The notes below the pieces were generated by a model. The model saw only the letters and a program-made list of their open reading frames with translations, did no database searches and was not told the DNA's origin. From Aegilops tauschii subsp. strangulata (Eukaryota > Streptophyta > Magnoliopsida > Poales > Poaceae): a stretch of DNA of 64,000 nt. The stretch's first letter is position 1; the number at the start of each line of letters is the position of its first letter. A program made the translations under genes and the position numbers. The stretch spans positions 240,352,622-240,416,621 of the forward strand of contig NC_053039.3 in the NCBI RefSeq assembly GCF_002575655.3, read 5' to 3'. Shown here one piece after another: positions 46,201 to 55,753 of the stretch.

Positions 46201-46267
46201 GTATCACGCATCAATTTGTTCTAAAGAACTAAATTTTTATTCCTTTTTCTTGTCGGCTTGACTTAAC

Positions 46268-48574
46268 ATGGCACAGATAAAGAGGAAGGAACACAGAATG
46301 ATAGGGGATGGTGTTAGTACTAAGGACACATGGCAATGGAAGCGGAACAATTATGCAGATTCTGGTGGTACTGATGGTGCAATAGAAGGTCAAAGTCCAG
46401 CGGAAAATTATACAAATGGGGTATCCCGTGTTACGCGGGCTGCAAAACAAGCCAAATAGAAACCAATAGCTCCCACCAAACAAGCAGAGACAACCCTAGT
46501 TGTTGCAACACCTTCCACAGTACCACCAGCTGCACAAGTTACTCATTTGTCAACTCAGCTAGCAGCACGTTCCCAAGCTCCCTTTCCACCTAACACTACT
46601 TCCGAAGCACTCCTGACACAAGACGAGTTGGCAAGATCAGATGAACCTTGTGAGCTTCAACAGCAAGAAGGTAGTTGCTGGAGTCAAGTTAGAGTTGCAT
46701 GCTTCTTTATATGTAGTCTCACAGTTTAATGTACACTAACAGTTCCTATGTTCGTTGTTGGACTAGCACCTAGGCGCAAGAGGAAACAAACACCAGGGAT
46801 AATTCTCGATAGGTTAACTAAATCTAGAGGAGGACGAATGGAGATCCGTTTTGAGGCAGGTTTAAAAAGGCCACGTGATGCTACAGAGTCAGCCAAGTTA
46901 GTATCAGAGGCAGCGGTTGCCGTTAGGTGTCATGCACGTATCCTCCCAACATGGATTCAGTACAAGAATGACAAAGAAGAAACCCAGTTCAACACCTTCC
47001 TCGACCATTTATCTGTAAGTATGGTTATGTATGGAAACTAGTAATATCGTCTTGGTGTGTCCCATACTTTCTAGGTTGCTGATAATGAGACTCCCATAAT
47101 ATTCAATAAATGGGGTTCAAGTTGGATAGCCAATATGATGCAACCAGACAAGCTTGCACCCATGTTTTCAAGTCTGCTCTGCGACAATATCGGTATAACT
47201 TGAGGAAAACTCACTTTGAAGGCAAGGCTAACAGTGAACTTGCCCAAACATCTCCAGTGGAAAATATATCGGATGAAGACTGGAGTGGCCTCGTTAAACA
47301 CTGATCTGATCCAAAGTATCAGCTATGTTATATGTATGTGATCAGATCACATGTTGAACTCCTATTTCCGCATGTGCCTCACAAATCTATGTTCTTGTAG
47401 GTGAACTGTTCAAAGAACAAGGCGAACCGTACGAAAGTGAAATTCCAACATACGACAGGATCTCGTAGCTATATTGCACACTATGAGGCTCTTGTAATTA
47501 GCCGTTGTTTCACTCTTTTTGCTGTTCCATATTATCAGATCTATATTGACTTGTTCCAAATGCAGAGGAAAGCCCGCAAGGACCAAAAAGTACCTGAACC
47601 AAATGCTATGGAAATCTTCAAGGACTGTCACACCAGCAAGACGAAGGGCATGACTACACCAGTCAAAGCCGCTGTTGTAAGTCCTTAATCCTCATGCCTT
47701 TTAACTACTACTTACTCTGACTTGTGCACTGAACTGCATGGTTTGCAGCCAATGTCTATTACTGTTTTCAATTTTATACACAATTTTCTTAGCATATCAT
47801 GGCACCTTACAAGGTTTAAAAGAGAGGAGTGATGTTCCTTTGATCTTGATCTGTAATCTAGTTCCGTGTTGGACTTGTCCACACAACGTTACAATTGCCT
47901 GTTTGTTTGTTCTCAGTTGTTTGTTGATATGAATGATGTCATACTATGCTTACCGTATTATAAACTTTGTCTCTTTATCCTTAGCTATCAATAAAATGTG
48001 AAGAAATAAACAATACATTAGTCATGGTACATGGTCATATGTTTGGAACCTGGTTTTATTATGTACTTCGCAGTAAAATGGAACTAATATTTTACACGGG
48101 TTCACCAGAATAAGTTATGTATATAGACCAAATCTAGTTTGTTTGGTTTTGTTGCCTCCTTAATATCTTCTGTTCTGGTACTACTAATGTAAAAACTCAA
48201 TGGAACCGCCACCTTCTGAAGGTGACAAGGAAACTATAACCACAATGTCACCTCTTGCTGCAGTGGGTCAGTACCTGTCCACTAACAGTGCCAAAAGCAC
48301 GTTCTTGCGTAATACTGGGTTGGTTGTTAAGGCAATCTCGTCCAAACTGCCTCATGATCAAGATATGCAAGCTCAAAATAATGTTATATCTGCGCTCCAG
48401 ACACAAGTCCATTCCCTAACAGAGACCCTTTGTGAAACAAGGACAATCATTGTTCGATGTCGTCAAGATATGCATGGTTTTGAAACCAGACTATCAGACA
48501 TTTGCTATGTTGTTCAGGAGCCTAGGAGAAATGAAGGTGAAGGTTATGGTGCTCCATCGGACAATACAACATGA
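46268..48574 (+). pseudogene. CACTA Transposase_24-like (Ptta/En/Spm) gene, broken
   Basis: Exon pieces are 46268-46670, 46767-47014, 47075 to about 47322, 47401-47493, 47566-47676 and about 48200-48574. The first reads MAQIKRKEHRMIGDGVSTKD and has TAG at 46457-46459. The second holds FEAGLKRPRDATESAKLVSE. The third loses frame near 47105 (resuming with DSQYDATRQACTHVFKSALR), has TGA at 47302-47304, and ends in CAG|CT where GT is expected. The fourth and fifth encode NCSKNKANRTKVKFQHTTGS RSY and NAMEIFKDCH, the signature of Pfam Transposase_24. The last exon is a coiled-coil tail (LQTQVHSLTETLCETRTIIV). In CACTA elements this second gene is thought to act in end recognition beside TNP2; TNP2 is absent here. 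It is not functional as it stands. Confidence 0.75.
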
Positions 48575-48899
48575 AAACATAACAATCAGGTCAAATGAAC
48601 TGAGCTTCTGAACTTCTTGTGGCGCATTTATCTCCCAGACTCTTAACTTTTATGCCAACCTTCCTTTTCTTTTATGGTTGTAATTTGTTTTGTTGCGATA
48701 CAAAATTTATTCTTAACGTGCAGCCACCGGCTGAAGTAAACAGCAAGCCATTTTTGTATAGTGTAGGGTGTTCCCTATATTTGCACTGGTGGCAAACTTT
48801 GATGCCAAGTGGATGTAATCTGTGCAATCGCCTTAATAGCCTAGCATTAGTTTCAGGCTTATTTATTTCCTAGTCTTCTTTTTCCCTGGTTTGCTAGTG
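48575..48899. other. 3' flank of the Transposase_24-like gene
   Basis: TATTTGCACTGGTGGCAAAC and TTGATGCCAAGTGGATGTAA match the 3' flank of the second gene in element A (26969-27060). No other gene. Confidence 0.6.
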
Positions 48900-49013
48900 G
48901 CCGCAACAACTATGGGTCATATACGGACCATGGTAACCTTGACCCTGCTACAGGCCATAGGATCCATGGGCCTCCTATGGGCCATTGGATAAATGGGCCT
49001 CCAACGGGCCGTA
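48900..49013. repeat. Right subterminal GGGCC tract of CACTA B (first part) with target site
   Basis: TGGGCC/CGGGCC units up to CCGTA (49009-49013), which is the 5-bp target duplication of the gypsy element. The tract resumes at 59945. Confidence 0.85.
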
Positions 49014-51800
49014 TGTAACATCCCAAATTTTCAATTTGGATATGTTATACATTAGATCATCATTGCATAGCATATTTTATTGCATTTTGGCAAATCCTCG
49101 AAAATCCTAAGCAACTCAAGGACCCTCGGAGAGAGTTGGGGATTTTTCGCGGTTTTCATATTTGATTTTTATCAAATAACAAAACGAGGATTTTTGGTTT
49201 TAATTTATTTTTCTCTCCGAAAAATATTTCACATTAAAATATATGAGAGGAGAAAATATGACTTCTCCAAAATAATTGAAATATTGGAGGAAAAATATTA
49301 AAATCAAATATTAGATTTTATTCGGATTTTATTTGCAATTTTATTTGCATTAGAAAATTGCACGTTTTCAAAACTGCATTTTTGGGCCAAGAAAATGTTC
49401 GTCTCGTTCTAATTATTTTAATTAGACGGTGAAAATTTGTTTTGGCATTTTTGGATTTTTATTTATTTTTCTATGATTTTTTTAGGTTCGGCGATATTAT
49501 TTAAAAAAAAAAGATCGCGAGCGCCCGACTGGGCCGAAGCCCAGCCGCGCGGCCCAGCCCACCCCGAGCCATCTCCCACTTGGAGACCTAGCCGCCGCTG
49601 CCCGTGTCCCGATCGGACACGACGCCGCCGCCTTGCCCCCTCCCCACGGCAACCCCCCCTTCTATAAGTACCCCGCCGCGCCGCCTCCCTCACCCCGTCC
49701 CGACGCCGAAGCCGCAGGAGCCGGAGCCGAGCCGCCCGACCCCGCCGCCGAGAGGAGCCGCCGCCCGGAGCCCCGAACGCCGCCGCCTGCCGCCCCTCGA
49801 CGTCGGCCGTCGCCTCCCCGATACCCGCCGCACCTCACCGCACCCGAAAGACCACGCCGGAGCCCCGTCCCGCCCGCCAGAATACCTCGCCGAGGTATAA
49901 CCGAAGCCACCGCCGCCGTGCCGTTTTTTTTAAACCGTTCGGTTTATTTTTTTTCCGAAACCCTCGGTTTTATTCCTATTAGATCGGTTTATTTATTTAT
50001 TTTTCTTCAGTTTAGTTAGTTAGTGAACGTTCGCCGATCTGTTCGTTTTAACGAACGTGTTCGCCGGTTAGTCGCAGTTAACGAACGTCCGTTCGTTTAA
50101 CTGTTCGTCAGTTTTATTTTTCTCGGATTTTCCGTGATTATTCCAGATCGCGATTTCCGATATGTTTTTCGTTTTAGTTTATCTTTTCGCTCGTTTATCG
50201 GAATCAGGCGATTCAAGCGCCTAGAGTTTCGTCTCGAAATTCTCTTTCCGTTTAACCAACTCAAACAAGTTTTTGCTACTGTAAAATTTGACCTAGATCC
50301 AGATTAGTAAACAAAGCTTGTTTCTTTCGCCGTTTGACTTTCGTTGCTTCGTTTGATTTGATTCTTTTTGCAAACCGGAGTTCTTAAGTTGAACTTTCTG
50401 GTTGGATCTTTTATTTGTGTTTTACCTGTGCATTAGTGAGTGCTTATTGTATGCTTGTTTGTTTGCGTAGAGTACCCGGAGTGCGCCGCTTGCTACTTCG
50501 AATCTCTAAGTTTCACGGATCATCAGCAAGGCAAGTAACACTTTGATCATACCTCTTTACTACCCAGTTTTATTGCATTGGATCAACCCTCAAACATTGA
50601 TGGTTAGGATCTCATTTAAACTGTGGGAATTGGGAAGTAGATGAGGTAGTACCTATTGCCCTGTTTTAATATCAAACCTTTGGGAGTTACTTCTACGTTT
50701 GATTATATTGCTATGCTATGCCAGTAGACGTGGATTGGGTGAGTGTATCCATGACAGATGTGAGATTGTTAATTAATGGTTTACTTAAGGTGGCAACTAA
50801 AACACACATCTGGGTGGATTGAGGCACCTGGGGAATCCAGTGTTGCCTGTTTTTCTAAGGACCGCCACCCAGGCTCAAAGGGATCATGAGATTATTCATG
50901 CTAGAAACTTCCATGTGCAGCCACAAGCTATTATGGGCTCTAGCATAGTTGAGTAGGTTACATGATCTCTTGAAGAGGTGGGCTAGCAGATGTAGGGGAA
51001 AATAGGTGTAACTGTCCATCCGGAGTAAAGAGTTATTGTTTCTGAAAGACTTTGTCTCGGTCATCCGTTTCTCAAACATCATGTAGTGCGAGAATCAAGC
51101 GGAGGCGATCGAGTCTTGTGGGGAAAAGTGCACAAACCTCTGCAGAGTGTATAAACTAATCATGGTTAGTCGTGTCCCCGGTTATGGACATCTTGAGTAT
51201 CTAGTACTTGGATTATCATGTGAATCTCATCATGTTACTTTAATTAATTTTGTTGGGTTTGATGATGATACTTAATTGGGATTGAGAATGCTGTCAACCG
51301 TTCTCAATGTTTAACAACCACCATGATAGTTAAATAAAATCTATTCCTTTGCAGTAGGGAAAAATTGGCTTTTCGCAAAAACTGTAACCATAGAGCCTTC
51401 TACCAGCCATATATGCATGTAGTATAGCATTATTCTGTTCATTACTCTCTATGTGTTACATTGCCAGCATATTCCATGTGCTGACCCGTTTTCGGGCTGC
51501 AACGTTTCATGTTGCAGACTTTTCAGACGACGAGTAAGGTGCCTTAGGTCGTGGTCTTATACTCGGTGATGCCGTTGGAGTTGATGGACTCACTTATCTT
51601 CCAAGTCTTCCGTTGTTATCGTTTTAGATGGCCTTAAGCCATATTTGTCATACTTATTTCTCTCTTGAGATACTCGATGTAATAAGTGTGTGATTGCTAC
51701 TCTGTTATAAATCCTCCAAGTACTGTGCGTGTCAGCATTACTTATCCAGGGATGACACTGGTGCACGGTAGATCAGACTGTTTGAGGTCTGGTCGCTACA
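49014..51800 (+). repeat. 5' LTR (2787 bp)
   Basis: Begins TGTAACATCCCAAATTTTCA and ends TCTGGTCGCTACA. A TATA box (CTATAAGTA, 49662-49670) follows a GC-rich stretch and precedes a Pro-codon-rich leader; frames there (49604-50019) are compositional. 50020-50110 is a cluster of GTTCG/CGAAC palindromes (see Part 2). Near its end is the LTR segment GGTAGATCAGACTGTTTGAG. Confidence 0.95.
49661..49670 (+). promoter_or_regulatory. Probable LTR promoter TATA box
   Basis: TCTATAAGTA in a C-rich context, conserved in the 3' LTR at 57828-57837. Transcription of the element would start about 30 bases downstream; the start itself cannot be seen. Confidence 0.6.
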
Positions 51801-51804
51801 AAGG

Positions 51805-51816
51805 TGGTATCAGAGC
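51805..51816 (+). other. Primer binding site (tRNA-Met type)
   Basis: TGGTATCAGAGC four bases after the 5' LTR, complementary to the 3' end of plant initiator tRNA-Met, the usual primer for these elements. Confidence 0.9.
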
Positions 51817-51911
51817 ACACGCAGACTGTAGGACACGACCACTATGCTTAAACCCTAGAACACTACTCTCTTCTCATTTCTGACTCCTCTCCATTTTCTA
51901 CACTATTAGGA

Positions 51912-52640
51912 ATGGCGGATGCAAGGAACAAGTTCATGCAACCGAATGAAGATACACCTTTTGGACGACACTTGAAGGAAGTCACTAAGTACCTGAACAT
52001 CGGAATACCAAGCTTCACCGGGACCTACAACGCCACACTACCCAAAGAGGAGTGCTGGAAGATTCAAGTTCAAGTTCCAGGAAGGACATTTACGCCAGTC
52101 ACTGAGCCTATAGAGTTTTCCTTTGATGCACCAACCTGGAGTTTAGGGAGGAGCATGGCAGCCCACATCACTATGGGATGCATTGGAGAAGTCTACCACA
52201 GGGAGCTTAAGGATACTATTTATCAGATTTTTGGACGCCGAGATGAGTAATGGGAGATGATCAGCACCAAGAAGGATGGATCAATTGCAGCTTTCATCCA
52301 GGAGCAAAACCAACACATTCATCGCCAGGAGAACCAGATGTGCGCAGACATGATAGATCTGAAGAAGGCATTGACCAAGATCATGGAGTTGGAGGAAGAA
52401 CTCAAGGCTACACGCGAGGATTATATGGAGGAAATCGTCGCACTAGTGAGGAAGAATGGCGACCTGACACAGAAGATCGGAGTATTCATGGGAGACCCAG
52501 CACCAGGAGGAGAAGATGATGATTGCGCTTGCCCGGATAACTACATCATCGACGACACCGACTCAGACCCCAGTGAAGATGATTTTGTTGATGAAGCTGG
52601 AGAAGATATCATGGAGTCTTCGACCGATCAAAATTTCTAG
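51912..52640 (+). pseudogene. Extra ORF between 5' LTR and gag (about 243 codons), one stop inside
   Basis: From MADARNKFMQPNEDTPFGRH at 51912 the frame runs to TAA at 52248-52250 and continues in the same frame to TAG at 52638-52640. The N-terminal half (KEVTKYLNIGIPSF; PIEFSFDAPTW; MAAHITMGCIGEVYHREL) looks globular. The second half is a coiled coil (DMIDLKKALTKIMELEEELK), followed by an acidic tail (DDTDSDPSEDDFVDEAGED). It has no gag, protease or envelope hallmark that I recognise. It may be an element-specific accessory protein; the function is unknown. Conserved reading frame either side of one stop suggests it was coding before a late mutation. Confidence 0.7.
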
Positions 52641-52841
52641 TAGACCACCATAATCGGTAGTAGTATTTTCCCCCATGTATATAGTATAGTCCGAGCACTT
52701 TGTAACGATAGTTAGATCGATTGTATGCCTTGTTTGAATTGATTGAGTGATATTGATTGTGTTTGTCTCATGAGCATATGGGTAGTGTTTTCCCTCTAGA
52801 CCTCATTCTATTCTATATCTCATCTTTTCTAAACCTATCAG

Positions 52842-53828
52842 ATGCCTTCGAGACGCGACACTAGATTTGTTTTCCCACCGGAGATCACTCAGTTGATTCA
52901 GCAGCAGAATGCCCTGATGCAAGTGTTAGTACAGAACCAAGGCAACAACAACAACAACAACAACCCACCACCACCACCTGTTGATCACTTAGCCCGTTTC
53001 TTGAGGCTAAATCCGCCGGTGTTTTCCAGCAGCACCGAGCCAATTGTTGCAGATGATTGGCTCCGCAAAGTTGGAAGGGAGTTGACCACTGCAGGATGCA
53101 CAGATGCGGAGAGAGTGTGTTTTGCCGCACATCAGCTTGATGGGCCCGCAGCATCATGGTGGGAGAATTACACAGCCACACACCCTATTGACACTGTCAC
53201 ATGGGACCAGTTTCAGCAAGCTTTCTGTACTGCCCATGTTTCAGCAGGAGCTATGGCTATGAAGAAGCGTGAGTGTCGCAACCTACGCCCAGGAGGACGC
53301 ACCGTAGGCCAGTATGTGGAGGACTTTAGCAAGTTAGCACGTTATGCTCCAGATGACGTTGCTACAGATGCAGCCAAGCAGGAGAAGTTTCTAGAAGGAC
53401 TGAATGATGAGTTGAGCATGCAGTTAATGGTAGCAACCTTCAACAACTACCAGGAGTTGGTAGATAGAGCTCTCATGATTGAAGGAAAGCAGCAGCAGAT
53501 TGAAAACCGTAAGAGGAAGTATGGACAAGGGAAGTATAATTCTGGAGCTCATCAGAAGCCACGTTTTACCCCAAATTCGGGAGGACCTTTTCAGCATACC
53601 CATGGAGGAGGTTCGCACAACCACAGTGGACCCAAGAATGGTAATGGGAATGGAGGAAGCAACGGGCAGAACCGTAATAATGCATCTACCCCAGCCAAGA
53701 GGGATCTAAGCCACGTTACTTGTTTCAAGTGCCAGAAGACTGGACATTATGCAACTGAATGCCCGGAAGAAAAGAATGGAAATGGCAATGGAAGCTCTGG
53801 GAAGAAGCCTAACCCTTTCAATAAATGA
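52842..53828 (+). CDS. gag: Gag polyprotein of the gypsy element (328 aa)
   Basis: Starts MPSRRDTRFVFPPEITQLIQ. A poly-Asn/Pro linker is followed by the retrotransposon gag domain at about residues 86-195 (ASWWENYTATHP; GQYVEDFSKLARYAP; FLEGLNDELSMQLM). Then comes a Gly/Asn/His-rich basic region and one CCHC zinc knuckle, CFKCQKTGHYATEC (residues 294-307), for RNA packaging. It ends at TGA 53826-53828, after which pol continues in the same frame, so gag and pol are separated by that stop alone. Gag would assemble cytoplasmic virus-like particles. The ORF itself is intact. Confidence 0.9.
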   Translation: MPSRRDTRFVFPPEITQLIQQQNALMQVLVQNQGNNNNNNNPPPPPVDHLARFLRLNPPVFSSSTEPIVADDWLRKVGRELTTAGCTDAERVCFAAHQLDGPAASWWENYTATHPIDTVTWDQFQQAFCTAHVSAGAMAMKKRECRNLRPGGRTVGQYVEDFSKLARYAPDDVATDAAKQEKFLEGLNDELSMQLMVATFNNYQELVDRALMIEGKQQQIENRKRKYGQGKYNSGAHQKPRFTPNSGGPFQHTHGGGSHNHSGPKNGNGNGGSNGQNRNNASTPAKRDLSHVTCFKCQKTGHYATECPEEKNGNGNGSSGKKPNPFNK

Positions 53829-54977
53829 CAAGTGAACCACGTTTACGTGGAGGAGGTTGAAGCACAGCCTGATGCAGTAATAGGTAAGTTTTTGGTTAAG
53901 TCATTTAATGCAATCGTTCTTTTTGATACTGGTGCATCGCATTCATACATATCAAGGGGATTTGTGGATAAGTTTAAGTTGCCCACCAAATTTCTCAGAA
54001 CACCTATGTTAGTAACCTCGCCAGGAGCAGAGTATATGGCAAGCCAAGGATGTTTTCAGATGCCATTGGCCATAGGTAGGCATGTTTTCCCCTCAGACCT
54101 AATAGTTTTGGAGTCGCAAGGTTTGGACGTAATTTTGGGTATGGATTGGCTATCGATGTATGGGGGAAACATCGATTGCGCCAGTAAGACGATTTTGCTT
54201 ACCACCCCAGAAGGAAGAAGGATTAAGTATGTATCCCGGCATGTGCCGAAGAGGACTCAAGTAAATTCCATATCAGGAGTTGTACAGGAAGAAGTACCAG
54301 TGGTGAAGGATTTCCCTGACGTATTTCCAGAAGAGTTGCCAGGCATGCCACCGGATATAGACGTTGAGTTTTTGATTGAACTTTTGCCAGGCACAGGGCC
54401 AATATCTAAGAGACCATACAGGATGCCCGCAAAAGATTTGGAGGAGATTAAGAAGCAGATTAAGGAGTTACTGGATAAAGGCTATATTCGCCCAAGTTCG
54501 TCACCTTGGGGATCACCCGTACTTCTAGTGGAGAAGAAAGATGGATCATTGAGGATGGTTGTTGATTATCGTGGATTGAATGAAGTGACCATCAAAAATA
54601 AGTACCCACTACCGATGCTCAATGATTTGTTTGACCGATTACAAGGAGCTAAGGTATTTTCCAAGATCGATCTACGATCAGGATACCATCAGTTAAAGAT
54701 TCGAGAGCAGGATATACCTAAGACGGCTTTTACCACCAGGTATGGGCTATATGAGTATACCGTTATGTCATTTGGTCTGACTAACGCACCTGCCTATTTC
54801 ATGAACCTGATGAACAAAGTGTTTATGGACTTTTTGGATAAGTTCGTCGTGGTGTTCATTGATGCTATTTTAGTACCAAGAATGAAGAGGAGCATAAGGA
54901 ACATTTGTGTTTGGTACTTGAGAAGCTCAGAGAACATCAGTTATATGCCAAGTTCAGCAAATGTGAGTTTTGGTTGA
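53829..54977 (+). pseudogene. pol: Pol, protease and reverse transcriptase part, frame broken
   Basis: The aspartic protease motif [12 protein letters not shown] lies at residues 30-41 counted from the GTG at 53832. Reverse transcriptase follows from about residue 190 ([77 protein letters not shown]). The active-site block, normally with two adjacent aspartates, reads FIDA at residues 342-345 (54855-54866): the second Asp is Ala. About 10 bases later, near 54876, a short deletion shifts the frame, so the sequence after ILV (to 54977) is out of frame. Confidence 0.9.
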
Positions 54978-55753
54978 AGGAAGTTGGATTCCTCGGACAT
55001 GTTATATCCGGAGAAGGAATAGCAGTAGACCCCACCAAAGTCGACACTGTGACAAACTGGGAATCACCCACATCAGTTGGAGAGATCCGGAGTTTTCTTG
55101 GACTTGCAGGATACTACCAGAGGTTCATTGAGAATTTCTCGAGGATTGCTAAGCCCATGACAGAGCTGTTAAAGAAGGACACCAAGTTCAATTGGACTGA
55201 GGAATATGAAGCTAGTTTCCAAGAGTTGAAGAAACGTTTGGTTACATCACCAGTGTTGATTCTGCCAGATCAACGCAAGGATTATGAAGTATATTGCGAC
55301 GCTTCACGTCGAGGACTTGGAGCAGTGCTAATGCAGGAGGGAAGAGTTGTTTCCTATGCTTCACGACAACTTAAACCCCATGAGAAGAATTATGACACGC
55401 ATGATTTGGAGTTAGCAGCCGTAGTGCATGCGTTGAAGACATGGAGACATTTTCTCATCGGAAACCATTATGAGGTGTACACGGATCACAAGAGTTTGAA
55501 GTACATTTTCCCGCAGAAGGAGTTGAATCTCAGGCAAAGGAGATGATTGGAGCTCATTAAGGATTATGATATGAGATTTCATTATCACCCAGGGAAGGCT
55601 AACGTAGTAGCTGATGCATTGAGCCGCAAGAGCCATGTTAACACCCTCATGACAGGAGAGTTACCCCAGGAGTTAGCCGAGGATCTTAGCCGAGATTCAG
55701 TCTACCTTGATGGAAAAGATCAGAGAAGCTCAGAAGACAGACAAGGAGGTTGA
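54905..55753 (+). pseudogene. pol: Pol, RT C-terminus and RNase H part, with in-frame TGA
   Basis: This continues pol in the shifted frame: [20 protein letters not shown], then [36 protein letters not shown], and RNase H with its three acidic positions in [16 protein letters not shown] and [14 protein letters not shown] at 55544-55546 interrupts it after NLRQRR. The same frame then reads LELIKDYDMRFHYHPGKANV and ADALSR, the normal end of RNase H, up to about 55690, where it slips into the integrase frame. Confidence 0.9.

Larger units (their letters stand above)
42479..46250. repeat. Higher-order tandem repeat, ~1.1-kb unit, about 3.3 copies
   Basis: Each unit has three related ~350-bp subunits marked by GTGTCTAGCTT...TTGCTTCTAATTTGTTGAAA. 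First subunits start at 42479, 43631, 44733 and 45832 (spacing 1152, 1102, 1099); second ones at about 42822, 43974 and 45076; third ones at about 43318, 44418 and 45521. The units carry exon-like segments ending in CAG|GTGC donors (see the next entries), so exons and introns were multiplied together. Confidence 0.85.

Noticed and set aside
49463..50019. Pro/Arg/Ala-rich ORFs in the 5' LTR (and 57609-58046 in the 3' LTR)
   Set aside because: They are GC-rich leader sequence, open on both strands, with frames differing between the two LTRs.
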